From Spongiactinospora sp. TRM90649 (GTDB lineage: Bacteria > Actinomycetota > Actinomycetes > Streptosporangiales > Streptosporangiaceae): a stretch of 64,000 nt of DNA. The DNA is taken from NCBI RefSeq assembly GCF_029382225.1, contig NZ_JARLTC010000039.1, positions 26,301 through 90,300 of the forward strand, given 5' to 3'. A model generated the notes under the pieces. That model saw only the letters and a list, made by a program, of their open reading frames with translations. It was not told the DNA's origin and searched no databases. Position numbers and translations under genes: made by a program. Below are positions 51,135-58,886 of this stretch, one piece after another; within the stretch, counting starts at the first letter, position 1, and each line of letters starts with the position of its first letter.

Positions 51135-53462
51135 CTACACCAACGTCTCGCGGCTGAGCAGGACCACGCCACCGCTCTCGAGATCGGCCAGGTCCTCCAG
51201 CACGGCGGCGACCGAGTCGTCCTGTCCCGCCTCCTCGTAGAGCGCGCGAGCCTCGTCAAGCACCCGCCGGACAGACTCGACCTCGCCCAGACGACACAGC
51301 ACGGCGGCCAGGTTCCGCAGGGTCCGCCCGATCGCCCGCGTGATCGGATGGGCCTTGAGCTGGGGCAGCGCCAGCCGGTAGTGCTCCGACGCTTCCCGGT
51401 GGCGGCCCAGCGTGGCGTAGTTGTCGCCCATCACGTCCAGCGCGCAGCCGAGACTGAAGGCCACGATCGCCGGAGCTCCGCCATACCCGGGATCGCGCAG
51501 GACACCGACCAGCTCCGTCAGTTCAGCCAGGGACTCCTCCGCACGCCGCAGCCGGGACAGGCAGTCGGCCGAGGTCAGCGCAGCCTGCGGATACCCCTCG
51601 GCGTCACCGGCCTGCCGCAGCAACTCCGCGCCACGGGCCGCGTGCCGGGCGGCTCGCTCCAGGTCACCGGCGCCGGCCGAGTCGCGCACCGCCCAGGCGG
51701 CATACGTCAGCGACCAGCCCGCCTGCCGCGCGTCACCCGCCTTACCCGCCAGCTCGAAGGCGGCCAGCGCAGCCCGTTCGGCCTCCGGATAGCGTCGCTC
51801 GGTGATGCTGTAGGCCCACGACAGGTAATTGAGATGCACCGCCTCCAGCAGCGGATCGGCCAGGGCACGGGCGGCGGCCGAGGACAGCTCGAACACCTCC
51901 CGCCAGTGACCCCAGTGAATCCAGCGGTCGGAGAACCAGTGCATCGACTCGGCCACCTCGACCACCCGCGCGTGCTCGCCGCCGCGCGCCGCCGACCGCA
52001 GCGCCGCCAGCCAACCCTCGCTCTCGCCGCGCAGCCACGCCTCGGCCTGGTCGGCATCCGCCAGCGTGACCAGCTCGCTCCAACCCTCAGGTGGCGCACC
52101 GAACCCGGGCTCGAACCAGCGACCGGCCACCACCGCCGTCTCCAGCAGCCAGGACTCCATCCGCCGCCGCGCCGCGCGCCGTTCCTCGATCGGCTCTTGC
52201 TCGCTCAGCCGGGCCCGCGCATACAGCCGCACCAGATCGTGAAAGCGGTAGGCCACGGCGAACGGCGCCTGTAGCAGCCCCAGCTCGACCAGTTCCTCCA
52301 GCGCGTCTTCGGCCTCGAACAGGTCGACCTCGGCCAGGACGGCGGCCATCGGCACCCCGAAGTCCGGGGCGGCGGCGAGCGCCAAACGCCGGAACAGAAG
52401 CCGAGCGGTCAGCGACAGCTGGCGGTAGGACAGCTGGAAGGCACCGGCCACCGCCAAATCACCGGCCGACAGCGCCTCCAGCCGCCGCTCCTGATCACCG
52501 AGCCGTCCGGCCAACTGGCCCAGGTCCCAGCCGGGGCGGCTCTGCAGCCGGTTGCCGGCGATCCGCACCGCCAGCGGCAGGTTCCCACACAACCGCACGA
52601 CCTCGGCCAGCCCTCGCGGGTCTGCTTCGGCGCGCTGCCTGCCGATGATCGCCGCCAGCAACGTCGCCGCCTCATCGTCCGGCAGCGGCGCCAGCGGGAT
52701 CTGGCGCACTCCTTCCAGCCCGGCCAGGCTGCGACGGCTGGTGATCAGCGTCAACCCGGGTCCGGCAGCCGGCAGCAGGGGCCGCACCTGGGCTTCTCCG
52801 ACGGCGTTGTCCAGCACGATGAGGCAGCGCCGCTCCCGCAGCACCGCCCGGTACTGCCCGGCCCGTTCGTTCTCCTCGCCTGCGATGCGCCGCTCGGCCA
52901 CCCCGAGCGCCTTCAACATCCGGGCCAGCGCGACCGCCGGCTCCAGCGGAACCGGGTCCATTCCGCGCAGGTCGACGTACAGGCGGCCGTCGGGGAATCT
53001 GCCACCCAGATACTCGGCGGCGTGCACGACCAGCGTCGTCTTCCCGGTCCCGGCCGGCCCCGAGATGGTGGCCACCCCCGCCGTCCCAGCCGCCGCGGGC
53101 CCCTCGGCCAGCTCGCGCAGAAGCTCCAGCTCCGCCGCCCGGCCGGTGAAGTCCCCCGTGCCGCGCGGAAACGCGCACACCCCGCCGGTCCCCGCCGGTC
53201 GGGGACGACCGGCTTGCGCGGCCTCCGCCAGAGCCCGAGCCTGCTGCGGCGCCAGGTTCAGGGCCTTCGCCAGAGCCTGGACCGTACGGCGCTGCGGGCC
53301 ACGGCTGGTTCCACGTTCCATGTCACCGATGGCACGCTCGCTGATGCCGGAGGCGTGCGACAACTCCTCCATGGTCAGCTGCGCTTCATGCCGCAGGCTG
53401 CGTAACAACGGTCCGAAGGCGATCGTCGCCGGTCCGCTCTCGACGGGATCAACCGCACTCAT
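51135..53462 (-). CDS. XRE-HTH/NB-ARC/TPR regulator (AfsR-like architecture)
   Basis: A 775-residue signalling ATPase. Residues 15-75 are an XRE-type HTH (LTMEELSHASGISERAIGDM). The NB-ARC core has Walker A in ISGPAGTGKTTLVVHAAEYL near 135, Walker B RCLIVLDNA near 210, and LVRLYARARL closing the winged part near 445. The remaining ~320 residues are TPR helices. Such proteins are STAND-class switches controlling secondary metabolism or defence; they lack the SARP domain of AfsR proper. The target genes are not known; the downstream hydrolases are candidates. Confidence 0.9.
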   Translation of the reverse strand: MSAVDPVESGPATIAFGPLLRSLRHEAQLTMEELSHASGISERAIGDMERGTSRGPQRRTVQALAKALNLAPQQARALAEAAQAGRPRPAGTGGVCAFPRGTGDFTGRAAELELLRELAEGPAAAGTAGVATISGPAGTGKTTLVVHAAEYLGGRFPDGRLYVDLRGMDPVPLEPAVALARMLKALGVAERRIAGEENERAGQYRAVLRERRCLIVLDNAVGEAQVRPLLPAAGPGLTLITSRRSLAGLEGVRQIPLAPLPDDEAATLLAAIIGRQRAEADPRGLAEVVRLCGNLPLAVRIAGNRLQSRPGWDLGQLAGRLGDQERRLEALSAGDLAVAGAFQLSYRQLSLTARLLFRRLALAAAPDFGVPMAAVLAEVDLFEAEDALEELVELGLLQAPFAVAYRFHDLVRLYARARLSEQEPIEERRAARRRMESWLLETAVVAGRWFEPGFGAPPEGWSELVTLADADQAEAWLRGESEGWLAALRSAARGGEHARVVEVAESMHWFSDRWIHWGHWREVFELSSAAARALADPLLEAVHLNYLSWAYSITERRYPEAERAALAAFELAGKAGDARQAGWSLTYAAWAVRDSAGAGDLERAARHAARGAELLRQAGDAEGYPQAALTSADCLSRLRRAEESLAELTELVGVLRDPGYGGAPAIVAFSLGCALDVMGDNYATLGRHREASEHYRLALPQLKAHPITRAIGRTLRNLAAVLCRLGEVESVRRVLDEARALYEEAGQDDSVAAVLEDLADLESGGVVLLSRETLV

Positions 53463-53589
53463 CCCACACCTCCCCGGCTCCTTCCACGCTCTTGTCAGAT
53501 GATCCCGCTCTCATGCTGAAGTTGCGATGGGATCGTCCTCTCAGGCTCGACCAACTCTGCGGAGTTCTCTTCTTTCGTGCACGGCTTGA

Positions 53590-53700
53590 GAAAGGTTCAA
53601 TCGGACCGGCGCAGGTCTTCGGCGATGGTCAGCAACTCGGCGGCGTCGCGGTTCCATCTGGCGAACCTGAGAAGACCCAGCTCGCAGGCCAGGAAGGGGG
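53590..53700 (-). pseudogene. Short unrecognised C-terminal remnant
   Basis: Within the 314-base gap a minus-strand frame reads LACELGLLRFARWNRDAAEL followed by LTIAEDLRRSD and a stop. It looks like the helical end of a real protein. No start or upstream part is present and I cannot name the family. The rest of the gap holds the upstream region of the NB-ARC gene. Confidence 0.35.
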
Positions 53701-53776
53701 AAGTCGAGGAAGATCCAACGAACTCGACTCAAGAACTATTGCTTACCCGGGTTGCCTGCTCCGGTTTGCCACGATG

Positions 53777-54319
53777 TCAGCCCACCCCTAAGTCCCCGAC
53801 GTGGCCCGTCAAGCTCCGGTCGCCGAGTCCGCCGAGCAGCTCGCGTAGTAGCGCGGCGAGCTGTTCTCGGCGTTCGGGTGCGAGATGGCCGACCAGGCGG
53901 TGCTCGGCCCGGAGCAGGTCATCGACGACCTGGTCGAGCAGGGCGTTGCCGACCTCGGTGAGGGTGATCGCGCGCGCGTGGTAGCCCGACCCGGCGGTGG
54001 CGCGTTCGACCAGTCCGGCGTTGACCGCGCGTTCCACGCGCTGGGTGATGGCGCCGCGCGTCACCATGCACGCCTCGGCCAGGTCTCCCGGACTCATCCG
54101 GTACGGCGGACCGGCGCGCCGCAACGTCGACAGCAGGTCCAGGGTCGCCACGTCCAGGCCCAGGTCCGCGAGGAGACGACGACGCTCGTCACCGAAGATC
54201 TTGGCGGCCCACCAGACGCGGGTGATGATCCCGATCGAGTCCACCGGGACGCCCGGCAGCTCACGCCGCCAGGCGTCCTGGATGGCATCGGCCCGGTCAC
54301 GCGGTGGCTTACCGGCCAC
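53777..54319 (-). CDS. MarR-family transcriptional regulator
   Basis: A 180-residue winged-helix protein with a GTG start. The core reads YRMSPGDLAEACMVTRGAIT with the wing region GLVERATAGSGYHARAITLT. Its start overlaps the stop of the SDR gene by 11 bases, so the two are co-transcribed with the SDR first. A TTTAGGTCTAAA palindrome in front of the SDR gene is a likely autoregulatory site. The effector may be the substrate of the dehydrogenase. Confidence 0.9.
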   Translation of the reverse strand: MAGKPPRDRADAIQDAWRRELPGVPVDSIGIITRVWWAAKIFGDERRRLLADLGLDVATLDLLSTLRRAGPPYRMSPGDLAEACMVTRGAITQRVERAVNAGLVERATAGSGYHARAITLTEVGNALLDQVVDDLLRAEHRLVGHLAPERREQLAALLRELLGGLGDRSLTGHVGDLGVG

Positions 54320-55031
54320 GTTCGGCGCCGCCGCTCACCTGGATGATCTGCGCGGTGATGTGCCCGGCGCCGGGCGAGGCGAGCCAGTGCACGGTCTCGG
54401 CGACATCCTGCGGCGATCCGGCCCGGCCGGTGTGGGTCTGCGCGACGAGCGTCGCGCGGCGTTCGTCGCTCAGGGTGCCGCCGAAGAACTCGGTGTCCTC
54501 GATGAGGCCCGGGGCGACGACGTTGACCGTGATGCCGCGCGGCCCGAGCGCGGCGGCGAGGTCGAACGCGTAGGGGTGCAGGGCCGCCTTCATCGGCCCG
54601 TAGGAGCTGCCGCCCGAGCCCCGCAGGGCCGCGATCGAGCTGACGAACACGACTCGCCCGGACGGGTTGAGCAGATCACGCAGAGCCTCGGTCGGGAGCA
54701 CCGCCGTCAGCACGTTGGCCCGGAAGTTGCCCGACCAGCGATCCACGACGCCCTCGTGGGTGCCGGTCCTTTCGACGTTGCCGCCCGCGTTGTTGACCAG
54801 CACGTCGATCCCGCCGAAACGCCCGGCCAGGTCGGCGCGTACGCGCTCGGCCTCTGCCGGTTCGCTGAGGTCGGCCGGCAGAGCGGTGCCACCGATCTCC
54901 GCAGCCGCCTTTTCCAGGACGTCGGCGCGTCGGCCGATGAGCACCACCTGGTCGCCGTCGGCCGCGAAACGCGCCGCCACCGCCTTGCCGATGCCGGTTC
55001 CGCCGCCGGTCACCACTGTCGTCCGCGTCAT
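54309..55031 (-). CDS. Short-chain dehydrogenase/reductase (SDR)
   Basis: A 240-residue classical SDR starting at ATG 55031. The cofactor motif TGGGTGIGKAVA is near residue 8, NNAGG near 85, the catalytic Ser in VVFVSSIAALRG, and YGPMKAALHPY supplies the Tyr-x3-Lys pair. The Arg in IGRRADVLEK after the second strand suggests NADP(H). It is the first gene of an operon with a MarR regulator. The substrate cannot be predicted. Confidence 0.92.
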   Translation of the reverse strand: MTRTTVVTGGGTGIGKAVAARFAADGDQVVLIGRRADVLEKAAAEIGGTALPADLSEPAEAERVRADLAGRFGGIDVLVNNAGGNVERTGTHEGVVDRWSGNFRANVLTAVLPTEALRDLLNPSGRVVFVSSIAALRGSGGSSYGPMKAALHPYAFDLAAALGPRGITVNVVAPGLIEDTEFFGGTLSDERRATLVAQTHTGRAGSPQDVAETVHWLASPGAGHITAQIIQVSGGAERGR

Positions 55032-55047
55032 CTCGATCCCCCCTGAG

Positions 55048-55059
55048 TTTAGGTCTAAA
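55048..55059. promoter_or_regulatory. TTTAG-N2-CTAAA palindrome before the SDR-marR operon
   Basis: TTTAGGTCTAAA at 55048-55059 is a 5+5 palindrome in an AT-rich patch 17 bases upstream of the SDR start. MarR proteins bind short AT-rich dyads of this size, so it is the probable operator of the downstream MarR regulator. Confidence 0.6.
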
Positions 55060-55128
55060 TTCAGGGTACTTCGCAGCGGTACACGTGCTCGTCGCGGCCC
55101 AGGACGATGAGACCGATGCGGTCGATCG

Positions 55129-55500
55129 TCACGGTGACCGGCGGCTGCCCGGACGGCGGTCACCCCCTGTCCGTACGACTCGGCGGGGCCTGTGGCGGCC
55201 CCCGAGGCACTGGGCCGCCGACAGGTCGCGTAGAGCCAGGTTCGCGCTGTGCACATCACCGACCGCCTTGAAACAGGCCACCGCCTGCTCATGAACGGTA
55301 ATCGCCTCACCGTACCGGCCTGCCTCGCGCAGGGCCAGGCCGAGATCGCCCAACACGGTGCCGGTCGCCGAGCCGGATCGTGACCTGCGCCGCGATGGCA
55401 TCGACGCTCAGGCGAGCATCCAGGGCGCGGCGCCTGACCAGATACTCGCACAGCCGGGCGATCATCTTCGCGTGGTCGGGGTGTCCATGGTCAGAAGGAT
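55129..55500 (-). pseudogene. TPR-protein debris (regulator C-terminus)
   Basis: The minus strand has LGDLGLALREAGRYGEAITV followed by HEQAVACFKAVGDVHSANLA, one and a half TPR repeats like those ending NB-ARC or LuxR regulators. A further piece upstream (HPDHAKMIARLCEYLVRRRA) is in another frame. No ATPase or DNA-binding part exists. Frames are interrupted by at least one shift near 55380. It probably derives from a relative of the regulator at 51135. Confidence 0.5.
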
Positions 55501-55535
55501 GCGCCACGACAGAATTCGCATCGAAGAATAACCAA

Positions 55536-55561
55536 AGCCCCCGCCCTGACGGGCGGGGGCT
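55536..55561. terminator. Hairpin terminator after the small exported protein gene
   Basis: Perfect arms AGCCCCCGCCC (55536-55546) and 55551-55561 enclose a TGAC loop. On the minus strand it follows the stop at 55579 by 18 bases. Confidence 0.85.
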
Positions 55562-55578
55562 CACCGTGCCGGATGACG

Positions 55579-55884
55579 TTAGTCGTACTTCAGGATGGTG
55601 ACGGTAAGGATGTTGCCCGGGAAGTTGACCTCTGAGGTCTCACCCACCCCCACACGCGGACCGGTCACGGTCCAGGGCCCGTTCATGGGGTTTATGTGAA
55701 TGCCGTATACATGGACCGCTTGCGTACCCGTGCCGCTCGTGCACCTGCTGAACACGCGGGCGTAATACTCCTGCCAGGCCCAGCAGCCCGAAGGGGCGGC
55801 TTGGGCGGGGGATGCCGTGCCCACCAGCAGCGACGCGGTGAGCAACGCGATGGCCGACACAACCGCCGCCCTGCTTCTTCTCAT
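55579..55884 (-). CDS. Small secreted protein
   Basis: A 101-residue precursor; the ATG at 55884 follows GGAGGAAGCGC. The signal peptide (VVSAIALLTASLLVGTASPA) ends near AQAAP. The mature ~70 residues have two cysteines (SGCWAW and FSRCTSG), likely a disulfide, and a beta-rich pattern. I do not recognise the family. A perfect 17-base palindrome lies 38 bases upstream of the start and a terminator follows, so it is a complete, probably regulated, single-gene unit amid debris. Confidence 0.75.
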   Translation of the reverse strand: MRRSRAAVVSAIALLTASLLVGTASPAQAAPSGCWAWQEYYARVFSRCTSGTGTQAVHVYGIHINPMNGPWTVTGPRVGVGETSEVNFPGNILTVTILKYD

Positions 55885-55922
55885 GTGCGCTTCCTCCGGT
55901 TCCGAAGGGGGTGACGCCACCA

Positions 55923-55939
55923 TTAGGAAACTTTCCTAA
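55923..55939 (-). promoter_or_regulatory. 17-base palindromic operator before the small secreted protein gene
   Basis: TTAGGAAACTTTCCTAA at 55923-55939 is a perfect dyad around a central C. It lies 38 bases upstream of the secreted protein's start codon, an ideal place for a repressor or activator. To my memory, similar TTAGGAAA-TTTCCTAA boxes occur before genes for exported hydrolases in actinomycetes; that link is unverified here. Confidence 0.75.
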
Positions 55940-56419
55940 ACGGAACATACGCTCCCGGAGCGATCAGTCAAGGACGCCCGGGGCCCACTAAAGGTGACCC
56001 CTCTTACGGCAGCCCATCCCGTGCCGCGGGTTCCAGGATGGGCAGAGACAGGTAGGTCATGCGCGGCCGGCCTGAACCAGCAGGCGTCCCCGCGTCGTTC
56101 GGCCGGAGGAGGCGGCAGCGGTGGCCCTCCCATCCGCCGACCGCACGTCCCGCAGAAGACACAGCCGGCCGCCATCGCCGCCGCGGCCGGCCAGGTGGTC
56201 CCGCGTGTCGTCCGCGGCGGTCTGGCCACCGAACGGAGCGAACCAAGTGCGGCCCAGCCGAGCCGCTCGACCGTGCCGACCACTCCGCCACCCGGGCGTT
56301 CGTCGCCCACCTGGCCGATCGGCGCGCGCCGATGGCCGAGGTAGGCGGCGGCAATGCCGGGCAGGTGAAACCCATCGCCTCCTGATCGACACGGGACCGT
56401 CCCGGCCCCGTACAGGACG
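55940..56419. other. Gene-free debris
   Basis: No supportable gene in ~480 bases. The minus strand contains a stretch with CVFCGTCGRRMGG, reminiscent of a zinc-ribbon, but no surrounding domain. Codon periodicity is weak. It separates the small secreted protein gene from the clipped flavoprotein at the end of the sulfotransferase operon. Confidence 0.4.
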
Positions 56420-56532
56420 AGATCGGCCCGGGAGGGCAGCCACTCCGGCAGGAAACGGTCGCACCGGCTAGCCCAGCACATGCCGGCCGGGCCGCCGCCG
56501 CAGACCAGGACGCCGGTGCTCTCGATGGTCAT
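56420..56532 (-). pseudogene. FAD-dependent monooxygenase, only the first ~20 residues
   Basis: From the ATG at 56532 the frame starts MTIESTGVLVCGGGPAGM, the FAD-binding start (GGGPAGM) of a phenol-hydroxylase-type monooxygenase. After that the sequence (CWASRCDRFLPEWLPS) no longer fits the Rossmann fold, so the gene was cut right after the glycine motif. The start overlaps the stop of the membrane protein gene (ATGA), so it was once the third gene of that operon. Confidence 0.6.
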
Positions 56533-56900
56533 GTCAGCTCCTTCTGACGTAGCCCGTAGTGGGTGAACAGGGCGATGACCGCCAGCCGTAGCGCCACGTT
56601 CGCCCAGATCGAGGCGTGGAGGCCGCGAGTGAAGGCGTAGGCCTCGACGGCGGCGGCGCAGCCGTGGAACACGATCAGGGTCCGCACGGCCAGGAGTATC
56701 CCCTCCGGTTGCCGCAGGGCCGCGAACGACAGGAACGCCACTGCCAGTTCGGCGGCGCCCAGCAGGTGGCACACCAGGTAGGCGTTCTCGGGGACGCTTA
56801 TGCCGACGGCGCTGGGAACCAGACCGGGTGCGGCGATGAGCACCACCCCCGCCGCCAGGGTGACCAGGCCGTGCAGGGTGAGCAGGATTCGGAGATTCAC
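56529..56900 (-). CDS. Small four-helix membrane protein
   Basis: A 123-residue protein with four hydrophobic helices (ILLTLHGLVTLAAGVVLIAA; LVCHLLGAAELAVAFLSF; LLAVRTLIVFHGCAAAVEAY; ASIWANVALRLAVIALFTHY). The layout recalls DoxX- or DUF4345-like proteins often found beside oxidoreductases. It overlaps the sulfotransferase gene upstream and the clipped monooxygenase downstream by four bases each, so the three formed an operon. Function unknown. Confidence 0.8.
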   Translation of the reverse strand: MNLRILLTLHGLVTLAAGVVLIAAPGLVPSAVGISVPENAYLVCHLLGAAELAVAFLSFAALRQPEGILLAVRTLIVFHGCAAAVEAYAFTRGLHASIWANVALRLAVIALFTHYGLRQKELT

Positions 56901-57550
56901 CGGTCCGCCGCCCCGCGCAGGCGCGCTTGGGCGGAGCGCTGATCGTTGAGGTGCGGGTACGGCTCATCCGGCACGGGCACGCCGAGGAAGCCGCACAGCG
57001 GTTCCCAGCCCTGCCTGCTCTCGTGGATCAGGATCCGGTCGGCGGGCAGAGCGCTGGTCACCTCGTCCGTGCGGCGCCGGAACACCTCCACGGCGTGGCG
57101 CTCCTCGGGCATCGGCTCGTCCAGCGTCGTGCCGAACGTCTCGCTCCAGACTCGTGCCAGCAATGGCCGCATGGCGGCGAGCATGGGGCGCAGGGCGCCA
57201 GGCGCCGCGCCGGGGTCGGTCAGCAGCGCGAAGACGGTGTCGCGGAGGCTGGCGTACCAGGCGTGCGGATCACGCACGGTGAGGATGACCTTGGCGTCGG
57301 GGTACGCCTGTGAGAGCGGGCGCCAGAAGTGGGCGCTCGGCCAGTCCACCGCGGCCCGGTAGCCGTCCAGCGTGCCGTTCCAATCGATCGGTCCGTCCAG
57401 GATCTGCCGCCAGCGTTGTGCCTGGTCCGGATGGGCGGCGATCTCCTGCATGTGGTGGCATGGGCCGAAACCGAGCCGCTCCAGCGCCGTCTTCAGCGAT
57501 GTGGTGCCGGTACGGGGAAGTCCCGCGCCGATCACGCTGATCATCTGCAC
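56897..57550 (-). CDS. Sulfotransferase-family protein
   Basis: A 217-residue P-loop sulfotransferase. The PAPS 5'-phosphosulfate loop is GAGLPRTGTTSLKTAL at residues 7-22, and the 3'-phosphate motif lies in ILTVRDPHAWYASL near 91-102. This compact type, starting MISVIGAGLPRTGT, is common in actinomycetes and fungi; true sulfotransfer has rarely been shown. The start is GTG 57550 or ATG 57544. It leads an operon with a membrane protein and a now truncated monooxygenase, and a dyad just upstream suggests a dedicated repressor. Confidence 0.85.
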   Translation of the reverse strand: MQMISVIGAGLPRTGTTSLKTALERLGFGPCHHMQEIAAHPDQAQRWRQILDGPIDWNGTLDGYRAAVDWPSAHFWRPLSQAYPDAKVILTVRDPHAWYASLRDTVFALLTDPGAAPGALRPMLAAMRPLLARVWSETFGTTLDEPMPEERHAVEVFRRRTDEVTSALPADRILIHESRQGWEPLCGFLGVPVPDEPYPHLNDQRSAQARLRGAADR

Positions 57551-57556
57551 CCGCTT

Positions 57557-57576
57557 AATTCATCATCTAATGAGTT
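57557..57576 (-). promoter_or_regulatory. Inverted repeat before the sulfotransferase operon
   Basis: AATTCAT (57557-57563) and ATGAGTT (57570-57576) form a 6-of-7 dyad with a six-base centre, beginning seven bases upstream of the GTG start in an AT-rich patch. The size and place suit a TetR or MarR operator. Confidence 0.5.
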
Positions 57577-57934
57577 CATGGTTGAGACGATACATATATG
57601 AGGTTCACATAGGAAGCGGTACCACGACACGTCGTGAACCGGGACCTGGTCGCCGCCCCGGCAGCGGCCACCGAGCGGCATGACATACACGTGGCCGACC
57701 TGCAACGGACCATCGAGGCCGCCGGGCGCTGTCGTAGCCCAGCCGAGCCCCCCGACGATCTGCCGGGAGCGGCGGTCGGGCGGGAGATCCCCGGAGCATG
57801 TCCGATCCGTACAAGACCGATGCCGATCTCTCTCCCTCGGCATCGCCAATGATCGAGCAGATCCAGCCGACGGGTGGCCCCGCTCTGACCGCCGGGGCGG
57901 TGATGAGACTCGCCGACAGTGTCAAGGGCCCACG
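57577..57934. other. Gene-free stretch upstream of the headless oxidoreductase
   Basis: About 360 bases with no supported gene. The reading frame of the following oxidoreductase remnant stays open through it, but its translation is low-complexity and unlike the missing FAD domain. It probably marks the deletion joint that removed the 5' half of that gene. Confidence 0.4.
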
Positions 57935-58726
57935 GAACTGGTGGAGGTGCCGCGGATCTACGGCGGTGGCCTGTTCTTCCCGGCCGAGTCGATCCGTGAC
58001 GTGCTGCACTTCTACCGCACATGGGTCACCGAGGTGCCCGACGAGCTCAGTTCCTCCTTCTTCATGATGCCCTGGCCCGATGTGCCCGAGGTCCCCGAGG
58101 AGTTGCGCGGGCGTTTCGCCATGCACCTGCGCCTGAGCCACCTCGGCTCGCCGCAGGACGGGGCCCGGCTCGTCAAGCCGCTGCGCGAGATCGCCACGCC
58201 GCTGCTCGACACGGTCACCGACATCCCATACACCGAGGTCGGCACCATCCACAACGATCCGCCGACGCCCGGCTCGGACCACATCAACAACTTCCAGCTC
58301 ACCCACCTCGACCATGACGCCGTCGAGGCGATCCTGGCGCTGGTGGGCCCCGGATCGAACAGCACGGTCAGCATCGAGATCCGTCATCTCGGCGGCGCCC
58401 TCGCCCGGCCGCCGCGCCTACCGAACGCGGTCGCGCACACCACCGCCCAGTTCCAGCACTACTCCGCCGGTGTCCTCGGTATCGGCGAGGACGAGGCCGT
58501 ATGCGCCGGGCACGACCGGGTCGTCCAGACCCTCAGCCCATGGAACAGCGGGATGCGCACGCTCAACTTCATGGCGGGCGTCGCCCACACCGACCCGGAG
58601 GACGTGCGCCAGGCGTTCACACCGGAGGCGTACGAGCGACTGGTCGCCGTCAAGACGGCCCACGACCCCGGCAACATGTTCCGCTTCAACCACAACATTC
58701 CGCCAGCGGCCGGAGGGAGTCGATGA
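57935..58726 (+). pseudogene. FAD-binding (VAO/BBE-type) oxidoreductase lacking its FAD domain
   Basis: About 263 residues, from VPRIYGGGLFFPAESIRDVL through HINNFQLTHLDHD to the berberine-bridge-like C-terminal motif HDPGNMFRFNHNIPP, match the substrate-binding half of an FAD-dependent oxidoreductase. The usual N-terminal half, with the FAD-linked His and the GGG loop, is missing: the fit begins abruptly at about 57935, and no good start codon or ribosome-binding site exists there. The stop overlaps (ATGA) the start of an SDR-like scrap. A complete paralogue follows at 58887. Confidence 0.75.
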
Positions 58727-58840
58727 CGAAGGACGTCAGTGGGGTTCGCCCACACCGCCGTTACCGCCGCCGGGCGCGGCATCGAGCGGCACGCGGCGTA
58801 TGGGGCAACGGCATGTCACGTTCTGGATCGGGCGTTTGTC
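58723..58840 (+). pseudogene. Possible N-terminal remnant of an SDR
   Basis: An ATG overlapping the oxidoreductase stop starts MTKDVSGV; a neighbouring frame continues with TAVTAAGRGIERHAAYGATA, resembling the TGxxxGIG cofactor loop of a short-chain dehydrogenase with substitutions. Only about 35 residues remain, in two frames. I give it low weight. Confidence 0.3.
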
Positions 58841-58886
58841 ATAGCCGTGAACGATCGGAGTCCCCGACCTGAGGAGCGTCACGGAC

